From: Saprospiraceae bacterium
GTDB lineage: Bacteria > Bacteroidota > Bacteroidia > Chitinophagales > Saprospiraceae
Direction of reading: 5' to 3'
DNA length: 64,000 nucleotides
Assembly (NCBI GenBank): GCA_020629965.1
Contig: JAHDCG010000001.1
Location: forward strand, 120,644-184,643
The position numbers and the translations under genes were made by a program. The notes under the pieces are model-generated. The model made no database searches, was not told the DNA's origin, and was given only the letters and a program-made list of their open reading frames with translations. Below, piece after piece: positions 48,210-57,085 of the stretch; position 1 is the first letter of the stretch; each line of letters begins with the position of its first letter.

Positions 48210-51185
48210 ATGTACGAAAAATTTACGCTTTCAAGACTAACGGGGTTGCTTTGTTTGCTTTTTATTGCAAGTGCGGCATTCGCCCAAAAAGGTACGATTA
48301 AAGGTACCGTCATTGACGAAAACGGTCCGCTTATCGGTGCATCCGTCGTCATTTCAGGCACTTCAAACGGAGCCGTGACCGACATCGACGGCACTTATGA
48401 CATCATCACCGAGCCGGGCACCTATACCCTTTTGGCGAGTTACATCGGTTATACTTCCGCCGAAAAAGAAGTCACCGTAGCGGCGGGTGAGGCAGTCGAT
48501 GTCAACTTTACATTGTCGGAAGGTCTCGTATTTGACGAAATCGTCGTGACGGGTACGCGTGCCTCCAATCGCACGAACACCGACGCACCGGTGCCGATTG
48601 ACGTCATCAATGTCAGCAAACTCACGGCGGTAGCGGCGCAGACAAGTCTGAATCAACTGCTCGACCAGACAGCTCCTTCCTTTTCATCAAAAACCCAAAC
48701 GATTTCCGACGGTACCGACCACATTGACCCGGCTTCATTGCGCGGTCTCGGTCCCGATCAGGTTTTGGTCTTGCTCAACGGAAAACGCCGACACAACACT
48801 TCTTTGGTGAATGTCAACGGAACCTTCGGGCGCGGTAGTGTCGGTACGGATTTGAACGCTATTCCCGCCTCGGCGGTAGAGGTTATCGAAGTTTTGCGTG
48901 ACGGTGCGGCGGCGCAGTACGGCTCGGATGCCATCGCGGGTGTGATGAATATTCGCATGAAGGAGTCGGTCAACGAACTGACGGCAAACATCACGACGGG
49001 TGCTAATTTTACGAGCGAAATCGGTCCCTTTGAAGGTGAAACGCAGGATTATGACGGCGAAGTTTTCAACCTCGGTCTCAATTACGGTTTGCCTTTGGGC
49101 GAAAAAGGCGGTTTTATCAACTTCTCGGGCGAGATGGATTTTCGCGGTGCAACCAATCGGATGCAGGAATTTTCGGGAAATATTTTTAATCGCCTGAATG
49201 CGGTAGAACGAGTGGCAACTGCAAGCGGTGTTGATATTTCGGCTTTAACTTTTGAGCAGGCACAAGCGGCCGGTCAAAACGTTTCTTACTTTTCACAGGA
49301 CGTAAAAGATGCGATTGCGGGCGCGGCGGATCAAGCGGCTTTAGCGGAAATTTTGAGTGAAGATGCCACGGAAGCGGAGTTAAATGCACGCGGATTGCAA
49401 CGCAGCGATTTTAATATGCGCGTCGGTCAGAGTGCCGTCAGAGGCGGTAAGTTTTTCGCTAATATGGCTCTGCCGCTCGGCGAAAATATGGAGTTTTACA
49501 GCTTCGGCGGTATCGGTTATCGTCGCGGGGAGTCGGGTTGTTTTTACCGTTTGCCGAGTCAAAATCGTACCACGACTTCTATTTATCCCAACGGAACAGT
49601 CCCGCGCATCAACTCCAATATCAAAGACCAATCCATTGCGACGGGTATTCGCGGCAGCATTGGAAATTGGGCTTTGGATTTCAGCAATGTCTATGGTCGC
49701 AACAGCTTTTTCTACAATATGACCAACACACACAACGCAACTTTGGGAGCGGCATCGCCGACGGAATTTGACGCGGGCGGACACTCCTTTGCACAAAATA
49801 CGACCAATTTCGATGTCTCGCAATACATCGACATGTCGGGTATTAAGGGCGTGAACGTAGCATTCGGAGCAGAATTTCGCTACGAAAACTACATCGTCGA
49901 GCCGGGTACCGAGCAGTCTTTCGGCAATTATAATGTGAACGGAAATTTGGTGACCTCCGTCACGCCGAGTGAAGATTTAACGCGGGACTTCTTAGGCAGA
50001 AATCGCCCGTCGGGCGCGCAGTGTTTCGCGGGCTTTTTGCCTTTTAATGAAGTAGATGCCAACCGCACGAGTGCCGCCGGCTACGTCGATACGGAGTTTG
50101 ATATTTCCGAGAAATTTTTGCTTGGTTTGGCTTTGCGCTACGAGGATTATTCGGATTTCGGCAATACATTTAACTATAAAGCGGTGGCGCGTTACAAGTT
50201 TACGGATAATTTCGCATTGCGGGCAGGAACTTCTACGGGTTTCCGTGCACCTTCTTTGCACCAAATTAATTTTAACCGGACTTCGACGCTTTTTGAACTG
50301 GTCAACGGCGTATCGGTTGCACAGGAAGTCGGTTTGTTTTCCAATACTTCGCGCCCGGCGCAACTGTTGGGTATTCCGCAGTTGCAAGAAGAAATTTCGC
50401 AGAATTACAGCGCGGGTATCACTTTCAAAGCACCGGAGGCAGGTCTTAAAGTGACACTTGACGGTTACCTGATTAATATTCAGGACAGAGTCATTTTGAC
50501 GGGACAATTTCAGCCCGGCGATGACGAAGAATTGCAGGCATTGTTCAACCAAGCAGGCGCAACCCGAGCGGCATTTTTTGCCAACGGTATCGACACGGAG
50601 TCACGCGGCTTGGATGTAGTGGTTTCGCATTCTGTCAGTTTGGGCGAGGGAAAAACGCTGCGCAATGATTTGGCGGCAACTTTTTCCGAAACCCGTGCGG
50701 CAAGAGACTCGGACGGCAATATTATCATCCATGCTTCGGAATTGTTGGAGAGAAAAGGCTTAGTCGGTACATACTTTGACCAAACGAGCCGTATTTACTT
50801 GGAGCAAGCCGTGCCGCGCACCAAAATCTCTTTGGCGAATACTTTGTCTATGGGTAATTTCGACATTTACCTGCGCAACACTTTTTTCGGTGAAACAACA
50901 GAGGCTACCAATGAACCCATTTTCGATGCAGATTTGAACCTGCTGTCAGACGCGACTATCGACCCGTATAACGACGGAAAGTTGATAACGGATTTGAGTT
51001 TAAGCTATGCTTTCAGCCCCGATTTGGCAGTAACCCTCGGTGCGAATAATTTGCTCGACGTTTACCCCGATGTAGCCGACCCGGCGTTTCAATCTTCGGG
51101 ACGCTTTGTTTACTCTCGCCGCGCACCGAACGTAAATATTCACGGTCGTTTCTTGTTTGCGCGTTTGGCGTTTACGTTGCGTTAA
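48210..51185 (+). CDS. TonB-dependent outer-membrane receptor
   Basis: 991 residues. Signal peptide (LLCLLFIASAAFA), a CarboxypepD-regulatory-like domain (about 27-105, KGTIKGTVIDENGPLIGASV), the plug domain (about 115-245) with VTGTR, LRGLGPDQVLVLLNGKRRH, VEVIEVLRDGAAAQYGSDAI and AGVMNIRMK, then a 22-strand beta-barrel ending in NVNIHGRFLFARLAFTLR with terminal aromatic residues. It imports a siderophore, cobalamin or glycan with TonB energy. No SusD partner follows, so it is probably not a glycan-type SusC. A loop with a Cys (RGESGCFYRLPSQNR) and another (RPSGAQCFAGF) is present. The substrate is unknown. Confidence 0.92.
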   Translation: MYEKFTLSRLTGLLCLLFIASAAFAQKGTIKGTVIDENGPLIGASVVISGTSNGAVTDIDGTYDIITEPGTYTLLASYIGYTSAEKEVTVAAGEAVDVNFTLSEGLVFDEIVVTGTRASNRTNTDAPVPIDVINVSKLTAVAAQTSLNQLLDQTAPSFSSKTQTISDGTDHIDPASLRGLGPDQVLVLLNGKRRHNTSLVNVNGTFGRGSVGTDLNAIPASAVEVIEVLRDGAAAQYGSDAIAGVMNIRMKESVNELTANITTGANFTSEIGPFEGETQDYDGEVFNLGLNYGLPLGEKGGFINFSGEMDFRGATNRMQEFSGNIFNRLNAVERVATASGVDISALTFEQAQAAGQNVSYFSQDVKDAIAGAADQAALAEILSEDATEAELNARGLQRSDFNMRVGQSAVRGGKFFANMALPLGENMEFYSFGGIGYRRGESGCFYRLPSQNRTTTSIYPNGTVPRINSNIKDQSIATGIRGSIGNWALDFSNVYGRNSFFYNMTNTHNATLGAASPTEFDAGGHSFAQNTTNFDVSQYIDMSGIKGVNVAFGAEFRYENYIVEPGTEQSFGNYNVNGNLVTSVTPSEDLTRDFLGRNRPSGAQCFAGFLPFNEVDANRTSAAGYVDTEFDISEKFLLGLALRYEDYSDFGNTFNYKAVARYKFTDNFALRAGTSTGFRAPSLHQINFNRTSTLFELVNGVSVAQEVGLFSNTSRPAQLLGIPQLQEEISQNYSAGITFKAPEAGLKVTLDGYLINIQDRVILTGQFQPGDDEELQALFNQAGATRAAFFANGIDTESRGLDVVVSHSVSLGEGKTLRNDLAATFSETRAARDSDGNIIIHASELLERKGLVGTYFDQTSRIYLEQAVPRTKISLANTLSMGNFDIYLRNTFFGETTEATNEPIFDADLNLLSDATIDPYNDGKLITDLSLSYAFSPDLAVTLGANNLLDVYPDVADPAFQSSGRFVYSRRAPNVNIHGRFLFARLAFTLR

Positions 51186-51201
51186 GAGTACGTACTTTTC
51201 T

Positions 51202-51275
51202 TTTGAACCTGATTATTAAGATTTTTATGAGAAGTTAAGATTTGGTTTTACTTCGTAAAACAACTCGTTCAAATC
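51202..51275. repeat. Dispersed TTTGAACCTGATT repeat, copy 2
   Basis: TTTGAACCTGATTATTAAGA is followed by TTTTACTTCGTAAAAC and a diverged tail. It is homologous to 44851-44925, in the same orientation. Confidence 0.65.
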
Positions 51276-51322
51276 TACCGGATTACAGTCCGTAATTTTC
51301 AGCAAAGGAGATATTTATCAGA

Positions 51323-51358
51323 AAAAGCGGTATCGAGTCAGTTCGATACCGCTTTTCT
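51323..51358. terminator. Bidirectional terminator between the TonB receptor and rsmA
   Basis: AAAAGCGGTATCGA (51323-51336) pairs perfectly with TCGATACCGCTTTT (51343-51356), 6-base loop, with A-rich and T-rich flanks. It serves the two convergent genes. Confidence 0.9.
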
Positions 51359-51382
51359 CTTTAGTCAATCTGCAAAAAAAAA

Positions 51383-52201
51383 TTATTCTTCCTCCGCCGC
51401 CGCCAAATGCTTCTGCCAAGCCTCCGTTCTCTTCGTCAAATCGACAAACTGTTTCACGGTCAGCCTTTCGGGGCGATTATTGAAAAATTCATCCTGCAAA
51501 TACGGCGAACCTTTGAGCAGACCTTTCATGGTATTGCGCAGCATTTTGCGTCTTTGTGAAAAGGCTTGCTTGACGACGCGGCGGAACATCTTATACGAAC
51601 AACCCAAGTCGTAAGGCTCACCGGTCTGCGGGTCGGTGTCGATGCGGGTCAGACGAACGACGGCACTTTGCACACGCGGCGGCGGGTTAAAATTACCGGG
51701 TTTGACGTGGAAAAGCATTTCGCCCCGGTAGTAGGCTTGGGTCAGCACGGCGATAACGCCGTAATCTTTGCCGCCCGGCGCAGCGATGATGCGCTCCGCC
51801 ATTTCCTTTTGAAACATGCCGACCATTTCGGGGATTTGGTCTTTGTTGTCAATCATTTTGAAAACAATCTGCGAGGAGATATTGTACGGAAAATTGCCGA
51901 TGAGACCGAAGGGTTCCGCGCCGATAATTTCTTTAAAATCGGTACGCAGAAAGTTGGCTTTGATAAGTCGCTCGGAAATTTCGGGATAGTTGTACTTCAT
52001 GTACTCAATCATATCCGCGTCCGCATCGACGGCGTAGGTCTCGAAGGGTTTGCGCAGCAGATATTTGGTGAGCATGCCCTGCCCCGGACCGACTTCCAGC
52101 ACTTTGCGGTAGGTATCGGTCAGCAGCAGCCCGTCGGCGATGCGCTGCGCGAAGTTTTCGTTGGTCAGAAAATGCTGTCCGTATGATTTTTTTGCTTTCA
52201 A
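51383..52201 (-). CDS. rsmA: 16S rRNA dimethyladenosine transferase
   Basis: 272 residues. KsgA/RsmA methylates A1518 and A1519 of 16S rRNA in late 30S assembly. Conserved elements: KSYGQHFLTN at the N-terminus, the SAM loop VLEVGPGQGMLT, DADADMIEYM, and motif IV GNFPYNISSQI (NxPY). The C-terminal domain has FSQRRKMLRNTMKG and PERLTVKQFVDL. The -7 box at 52223-52230 (minus TATCTTTG) gives a short leader. Confidence 0.96.
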   Translation of the reverse strand: MKAKKSYGQHFLTNENFAQRIADGLLLTDTYRKVLEVGPGQGMLTKYLLRKPFETYAVDADADMIEYMKYNYPEISERLIKANFLRTDFKEIIGAEPFGLIGNFPYNISSQIVFKMIDNKDQIPEMVGMFQKEMAERIIAAPGGKDYGVIAVLTQAYYRGEMLFHVKPGNFNPPPRVQSAVVRLTRIDTDPQTGEPYDLGCSYKMFRRVVKQAFSQRRKMLRNTMKGLLKGSPYLQDEFFNNRPERLTVKQFVDLTKRTEAWQKHLAAAEEE

Positions 52202-52222
52202 GACTTTTTATTTTTGTGTCGG

Positions 52223-52230
52223 CAAAGATA
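52223..52230 (-). promoter_or_regulatory. -7 promoter box of rsmA
   Basis: Minus-strand TATCTTTG exactly matches TAnnTTTG, 22 bases from the start codon. No clear -33 box. Confidence 0.55.
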
Positions 52231-52267
52231 GTTTTTTAAAAGGGAAGAGGAGCCGGTAGGTTTACGA

Positions 52268-52307
52268 GTTTAATCGTTTAGTCGTTTAGTCACTTAACCG
52301 TTTAGTC
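52268..52307. repeat. Direct repeat of GTTTAGTC in the rsmA upstream gap
   Basis: GTTTAATCGTTTAGTCGTTTAGTCACTTAACCGTTTAGTC is made of five variants of the 8-mer GTTTAGTC. It uses the same word as the snap-back element at 22624-22689 but here is one arm only. The 295-base gap upstream of rsmA has no gene. A GAGAGGTACTTTT segment at 52454 resembles one end of the GGTACGGGGTACTT element. Confidence 0.6.
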
Positions 52308-52496
52308 TTAAAAAACTGACAGTCAACATTTTATTTACTTTTAGACAGGGCAGTGATTAGGTTAATCTACTTTGTGTGAAAAAGGAGTCGCTTGTTTTGA
52401 TTTTAACGAAAGGCAGATGTCGGATGTAATTATTCGTCCGCTCCGACGTTCTGTGAGAGGTACTTTTTATTCGATACTAAAATTTTAATTTTGTTT

Positions 52497-53048
52497 ATGA
52501 AATTACTGTCTGCTTTTTTGTTTTCAATTTCGATATTCCCTCTTTGTGCCCAATCCGATATTTTTACCGCTGATTTTTTTGCTTTGCAGGAAAGGACGGG
52601 TGCCGAAATTTTTCTGCCCGTCGAGTCTGATTTTAAGCCGACAAAAGTTTTAGAGCAGCCTTACCAGAGATATCAGGCGGCGATACGTTCGCGTAAGGAA
52701 AAATTGGAAATTCGCTACGCTTTGACACCGTTTCAAGAGGACAATCCGTTGACTTCCGCGCCGCAGGTGCAGATGATGCGCACGGTGATGTCGGTCGGGT
52801 CAAACGATGAGGAGGCGGTGGTTGCCTATCATAAAATTTCGGAGGCGGATTTGAAATTTTTCAATGCCGATGCGGGTAAAACGGCTTTTTTCCGACCGAA
52901 AACGGGCTTCTCTTCGCTGCCTTTTTGTAAATTGGTAACGCTTTACAAAGAAGGAAAAGGTACGGTTTCGGTTTTTTATTTATTTGACGATGCGGACAAT
53001 CCGGCGGTGGACGACCGCTATTACGGTTTGCGCTTTACCGAAGAGTAA
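52497..53048 (+). CDS. Exported protein of unknown function
   Basis: 183 residues with signal peptide MKLLSAFLFSISIFPLCAQ. The ATG at 52497 is used, since the frame's earlier TTG lies in a promoter-like TAATTTTG (52486-52493). If that box is real, transcription starts at or just beside the ATG, giving a leaderless mRNA. The mature part has QERTGAEIFLPVESDFKPTK and later FFRPKTGFSSLPFCKLVTLY, then a final FDDADNPAVDDRYYGLRF. No known domain is recognised. It is followed 74 bases later by a TonB_C-type gene. Confidence 0.65.
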   Translation: MKLLSAFLFSISIFPLCAQSDIFTADFFALQERTGAEIFLPVESDFKPTKVLEQPYQRYQAAIRSRKEKLEIRYALTPFQEDNPLTSAPQVQMMRTVMSVGSNDEEAVVAYHKISEADLKFFNADAGKTAFFRPKTGFSSLPFCKLVTLYKEGKGTVSVFYLFDDADNPAVDDRYYGLRFTEE

Positions 53049-53122
53049 CTTTCACAGTTCCCGGCACGAAATTTACTGCTTTTACATGTCAGAAAAATTT
53101 AATTTGAAAGACCGATAAGACT

Positions 53123-53875
53123 ATGAAAAAAACTACACTATTTTGCTTTTTTGCTTTTTTCCTGTTACAAAATCTCACCGCACAATACGCCGAACCGCTC
53201 GTCGAGGCAGAGCAAATGCCCTACTTCGCGGGCTGCGATAATCTGCCTGACGGCAGCAAGGAAAAACGCGCCTGTTCCAACCGAAATTTAGTCGATTTCA
53301 TTTCACAAAATTTGAATTACCCCGCCAAAGCCAAATCCGAAGGAACGGAAGGCACGGTCTATGTCAGCTTTGTCGTAGCGACCGACGGGCGCGTACATTC
53401 TCCCGCGCTGTTGTACGACATCGGCGGCGACTGCGGCAATGAGGCGTTGCGGGTCGTGAATACCATGCCCCCTTTTCAGCCTGCCGTGCAGGAAGGGAAA
53501 CCGGTGGAGGTTAAGTTGAATTTGCCGGTGCAATTTTCCTTGCAAAATGCGGGCGAAGAAAAAGCCGATGATTACTTTTTGTCGTGGGGCGCATTGCAGG
53601 GCAAAACGATTTCGAGAGAAGATTTACGCGAAAATTTGACCAATGAAATACTGGTACGCGACCGCGAAGGCAATGCGGTTTTGATAGATGAATTGGTTTT
53701 TACTTTTGAAAGAAACGAGAAAGTGGTGAGCGAAAAAAGTCGCGGCGAGATTAGCGAAGATTTGGAAAAAATAGCGACTAAAGCGAAGAAGGGCGGCAAC
53801 TTCATCATCTCGGCAACGGTGCAGTCGGGCGGTGAGTTTATTTATGTGGACAGGAGTTTTTTGGTGACGGAGTGA
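53123..53875 (+). CDS. Secreted protein with TonB C-terminal domain
   Basis: 250 residues. Signal peptide MKKTTLFCFFAFFLLQNLTAQ. Residues about 30-138 form a TonB_C domain: FAGCDNLPDGSKEKRACSN, ISQNLNYPAKAKSEGTEGTV, YVSFVVATDGRVHSPALLYD and NEALRVVNTMPPFQPAVQEG. Ordinary TonB proteins have an uncleaved inner-membrane helix and Pro-rich linker, whereas this one has a cleavable signal and no linker. The C-terminal 110 residues are Glu/Lys-rich with a strand-like end. It may act in the periplasm with BlaR/TonB-like systems. Function is unproven. Confidence 0.78.
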   Translation: MKKTTLFCFFAFFLLQNLTAQYAEPLVEAEQMPYFAGCDNLPDGSKEKRACSNRNLVDFISQNLNYPAKAKSEGTEGTVYVSFVVATDGRVHSPALLYDIGGDCGNEALRVVNTMPPFQPAVQEGKPVEVKLNLPVQFSLQNAGEEKADDYFLSWGALQGKTISREDLRENLTNEILVRDREGNAVLIDELVFTFERNEKVVSEKSRGEISEDLEKIATKAKKGGNFIISATVQSGGEFIYVDRSFLVTE

Positions 53876-53887
53876 GTAAAGAACAGA

Positions 53888-53903
53888 ACGCGGAGACGCA
53901 GAG
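53888..53903. repeat. ACGCGGAGACGCAGAG repeat
   Basis: This short word after the TonB_C gene also occurs, slightly longer, at 14996-15022 before gpmI. The rest of the 161-base gap contains no gene. Confidence 0.45.
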
Positions 53904-54036
53904 TTTTTCTTTGTTCAGATTTGCTCTTGTAATTTTGTGAGAGGACGCGGAGAAGGAAAATCTCAATGATTTTTTCTCTTTCTTCAAAGTCAAGATACGA
54001 AGCTAAAAACAAATTCTGTTCGTTTTTCTTTCATGT

Positions 54037-55377
54037 TCACTTTTGTCGAACGATACTTTTTTCTTGAACATTACCCGACAAATAACTCAACCCAACCAAC
54101 ACCCCGGTCAGCCACAAAGACACCCCATAGTTAGTCTCAAAAGTATTTTCCGATAAAAAGGAAGTAAAAATAATGACGTGCCATGCCGTAAAAAGATAGT
54201 TGTGATAGTTTTTGGATTTGAAAAGCGGCGCGAAAAAACCGAGTAAAAACAGGAGTAAACCGACCAAACCCGTCCCCGCCGTCACGCTGACGAGTTGACT
54301 GTGCGGCATTTTTTCGGTAACAAGATTTTGCTTTTGGCGTACGTAAACCCTTCTCATTTCCTGCTTTAAATCTCCCGCACCGGTTCCTAATATCGGATTT
54401 TCTTCGATTATTTCTTTGGCAGCACGCAGAGAAATCCATCTTTCGCCGTCCGAAAAATTTTGTCCTTTCCCGGCGAGCGAATGCCTCAAGTCATGGTAGG
54501 TGTATCCGATTTTGTTGGACAACGAAGGCAGGAATTTTACCGCCGCAATCGGTACGGAGACAAGAAGTACTAAAGTTACTACCCCGATTTTCAGATTTCC
54601 GGATTGATAGATATACTGTAAAGTCAGGACTCCCGCTGCCGCATAAAATGCCAATAAGCCGCTGCGCACGGACAGAATGTGCAGAAAAATGAAGAGGAAA
54701 ACTCCGCAGGTCAGAGCCGGAAATTTTAGTTTTTTAGTTCCTAATATTTCCTTTTGCCATCCTAAAAACAGAGCACAAAAAACGCCGCCGGCGGTCGCCA
54801 AGCTGAAGCGGATGTGACTACTCGGAGTCGGCATGGCTTTTCCGCGGTTGATGGCGTCGTTAATTTCAGTATAGTTAAAGTAATAATTTTGCAGTACCCA
54901 AACGGCGGCGACGGTAAGGGTTAAGACGAAAAAAATTCCGATAATTTGCAATTCTTTTTTGCGCAGCGCGGGTAAGGCGGCGAAGGCAAAAGGCAGCAGA
55001 ATGAACGGTAATTTGATGCGCAATCTTTCTGAAAGGTACTCTAAATCAGAAGTATAAGGCGCGGAAATCAGTACTAAAAAAAAGGGAACGGTCAGCCACA
55101 GCCAATATTTACGGGCTTGTAAGTTTTTCCTTATTTCCGGGCGCAGACGCGGTCGTAAATCTTTTATTTCAAGCAACGCAGTCACCGCAAGCAACGCTGC
55201 GGCAATCGAAATCACCGCCGGCATTTCCCAAATCATGCCCGTAATTGCCGCGCAAACGTAAAGCACGGTTTGCGCGTGTGCCGAAGTCCGAAATTCTTTA
55301 CTTATCTTTGAGAGTGAGATATGTGAGTCGATTTGTGAGCGAAAGGAAACAAAGGTATTATTTTTTCGGACTTTCAT
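54037..55377 (-). CDS. O-antigen ligase / polymerase family protein
   Basis: 446 residues with about 11 hydrophobic helices. The large periplasmic loop near 300-370 contains GERWISLRAAKEIIEENPILGTGAGDL and KMPHSQLVSVTAGTGLVG, the family signature of WaaL/Wzy_C (PF04932) with the conserved His and Arg. It attaches or polymerises polysaccharides on lipid carriers. The cytoplasmic N-terminus (about 30 residues) is unusual and basic. An internal Met closer to the first helix is possible as a start. It is divergent from the rhomboid genes by 76 bases. Confidence 0.83.
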   Translation of the reverse strand: MKVRKNNTFVSFRSQIDSHISLSKISKEFRTSAHAQTVLYVCAAITGMIWEMPAVISIAAALLAVTALLEIKDLRPRLRPEIRKNLQARKYWLWLTVPFFLVLISAPYTSDLEYLSERLRIKLPFILLPFAFAALPALRKKELQIIGIFFVLTLTVAAVWVLQNYYFNYTEINDAINRGKAMPTPSSHIRFSLATAGGVFCALFLGWQKEILGTKKLKFPALTCGVFLFIFLHILSVRSGLLAFYAAAGVLTLQYIYQSGNLKIGVVTLVLLVSVPIAAVKFLPSLSNKIGYTYHDLRHSLAGKGQNFSDGERWISLRAAKEIIEENPILGTGAGDLKQEMRRVYVRQKQNLVTEKMPHSQLVSVTAGTGLVGLLLFLLGFFAPLFKSKNYHNYLFTAWHVIIFTSFLSENTFETNYGVSLWLTGVLVGLSYLSGNVQEKSIVRQK

Positions 55378-55453
55378 CGAAAAACGGGAAGGGCGGACAA
55401 CCCCGACCCGGTGTTTTCCGTTGCTGCTTTATACTTTTTACTAAAATTTACAG

Positions 55454-56086
55454 ATGAATTTAAAACTGACGGATGTCGTAAAAAATTTATTGATAATCAA
55501 TGTGTTGTTTTTTATCGGAAAATTTCTTTTGCCGAACAACGGACGCATGTTGATGCTTTTTTATTTTGAAAACAAGGATGCTTTTCAACCTTTTCAGTTG
55601 GTGACGCACTTTTTTATGCACGCGGATTTCGGGCATCTTTTCTTTAATATGTTCGGTCTGATTATGTTCGGTCCGGCGTTGGAAACTGCGCTCGGCGCGA
55701 AAAAATTTCTGATACTTTATTTCGCCTGTGCGCTCGGGGCGACGGTGCTGCATACGATTATTCAATATTTCGAGATACATTATTTCGGTAATCCTAATAC
55801 GGCTTACATTCCCGTACTCGGTGCTTCGGGGGCGATTTACGGGATTTTGGCGGGTTTTGCGACCAAGTTTCCGCACGTCAAGCTGGGTCTGCTTTTCTTA
55901 CCAATCATGCTGCCGGCGGTTTATTTTATTTTGCTTTTGGTCGGCTACGACATCATCAGCGGTATCACGACTTTTAACAGCGGCACGGGCGGCACGGCTC
56001 ACTTCGCGCACGTCGGCGGGGCGATTATCGGTTTTTTATTGATAAAGTATTGGGAAAGACACGGAATGCAGAACCGTTGGCGTTGA
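55454..56086 (+). CDS. Rhomboid family intramembrane serine protease 1
   Basis: 210 residues with six hydrophobic segments. Rhomboid marks: HADFGHLFFNMFGL (oxyanion-side His and Asn), the catalytic Ser in LGASGAIYG, and the catalytic His in FAHVGGAIIGF. It cleaves membrane proteins within the bilayer. It is followed 48 bases later by a second rhomboid and then an EEP-type hydrolase, a set frequently seen in Bacteroidota. Confidence 0.92.
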   Translation: MNLKLTDVVKNLLIINVLFFIGKFLLPNNGRMLMLFYFENKDAFQPFQLVTHFFMHADFGHLFFNMFGLIMFGPALETALGAKKFLILYFACALGATVLHTIIQYFEIHYFGNPNTAYIPVLGASGAIYGILAGFATKFPHVKLGLLFLPIMLPAVYFILLLVGYDIISGITTFNSGTGGTAHFAHVGGAIIGFLLIKYWERHGMQNRWR

Positions 56087-56134
56087 TTCGGCGTTTAACT
56101 TTTAGGCTTTTCGCAAAATATTAAAATTAAAACA

Positions 56135-57058
56135 ATGTTTGATTCTATCCGGGAAGATGTCAAGGCGCAGTTTCGGTCGGGCAATATGGTGACACGTATC
56201 ATATTGGTCAACACCGCGTTTTTTGTGGGTATTTTAATCCTGAAATTATTGCTGAGTATTGCCGTTGACCAGTCTTTTCCGAGTCCGAGTTACGAAAAAT
56301 ACGTTGCACCGTTTTTAGAATTATCTTCGAGTTTTTGGACGACCCTGACCCGCCCGTGGGTGCTGTTTACGCACATGTTTATGCACTACGGTTTGTTTCA
56401 TTTTATTTTTAATATGTTATGGTTGTATTGGTTCGGGCGCATTGTCGGTGATTTAATCGGCGACCGTAAAATATTACCGATTTATTTGCTTTCCGGCTTA
56501 GCGAGTGCTTTTTTGTTGATGACCGTGGCGGCGTTTAACACCCCTTTTGCCATCGGTGCAAGTGCCATCGGCGCATCGGGTGCGGTGTTTGGTTTAACGA
56601 TTGCGGCAGCGACGATTGCTCCCGAGTATTCGATGCGTTTGATACTCATCGGGGATGTGCGTTTGAAATATATTGCGATGGCAGCTATTTTGTTGCAGTT
56701 GGTGGCTTTAGCGGGCAATTCAAACGCCGGCGGTACTTTCGGACACATCGGCGGTCTGATTATGGGTTATATCTATGTGGTACAACTGCGCCGAGGAAAC
56801 GACTTGGCTATTCCCGTTAATCGCATTTTGGATAAAATTCAAAATTTCTTTCAAAAAGACGACCGACAAAAACCCAAGGTCGTTTATCGCAATCCTAATT
56901 TAAAAAAGAAAGGTAACAACTCTAAAGGAAACAGCGCGAGTGACATCAGTCATGAAGAAAAGCTGGATGCGATTTTGGATAAAATCAAGCAAAAAGGGAT
57001 GAGCAGCCTGACAGAGGAAGAGAAAGAATTTTTGCTGAATGCGAGTAAAGAGAAATAA
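56135..57058 (+). CDS. Rhomboid family intramembrane serine protease 2
   Basis: 307 residues. Six-helix rhomboid core (about 20-225) with THMFMHYGLFHFIFNMLW, the catalytic Ser in IGASGAVFG, and the catalytic His in FGHIGGLIMG. A cytoplasmic C-terminal tail of 80 residues (Lys/Asp/Ser-rich, then DISHEEKLDAILDKIKQKG and SLTEEEKEFL) is a small helical module often attached to this second rhomboid. The substrate is unknown. The tail may bind the membrane or a partner. Confidence 0.92.
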   Translation: MFDSIREDVKAQFRSGNMVTRIILVNTAFFVGILILKLLLSIAVDQSFPSPSYEKYVAPFLELSSSFWTTLTRPWVLFTHMFMHYGLFHFIFNMLWLYWFGRIVGDLIGDRKILPIYLLSGLASAFLLMTVAAFNTPFAIGASAIGASGAVFGLTIAAATIAPEYSMRLILIGDVRLKYIAMAAILLQLVALAGNSNAGGTFGHIGGLIMGYIYVVQLRRGNDLAIPVNRILDKIQNFFQKDDRQKPKVVYRNPNLKKKGNNSKGNSASDISHEEKLDAILDKIKQKGMSSLTEEEKEFLLNASKEK

Positions 57059-57085
57059 TTTTTTTGTCATTTAAATGCTGCCTCT

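Noticed and set aside
57075..57077. ATG at 57075 as start of the EEP-family gene
   Set aside because: It is in a different frame and ends after 19 codons. The TTG at 57086 opens the real frame.
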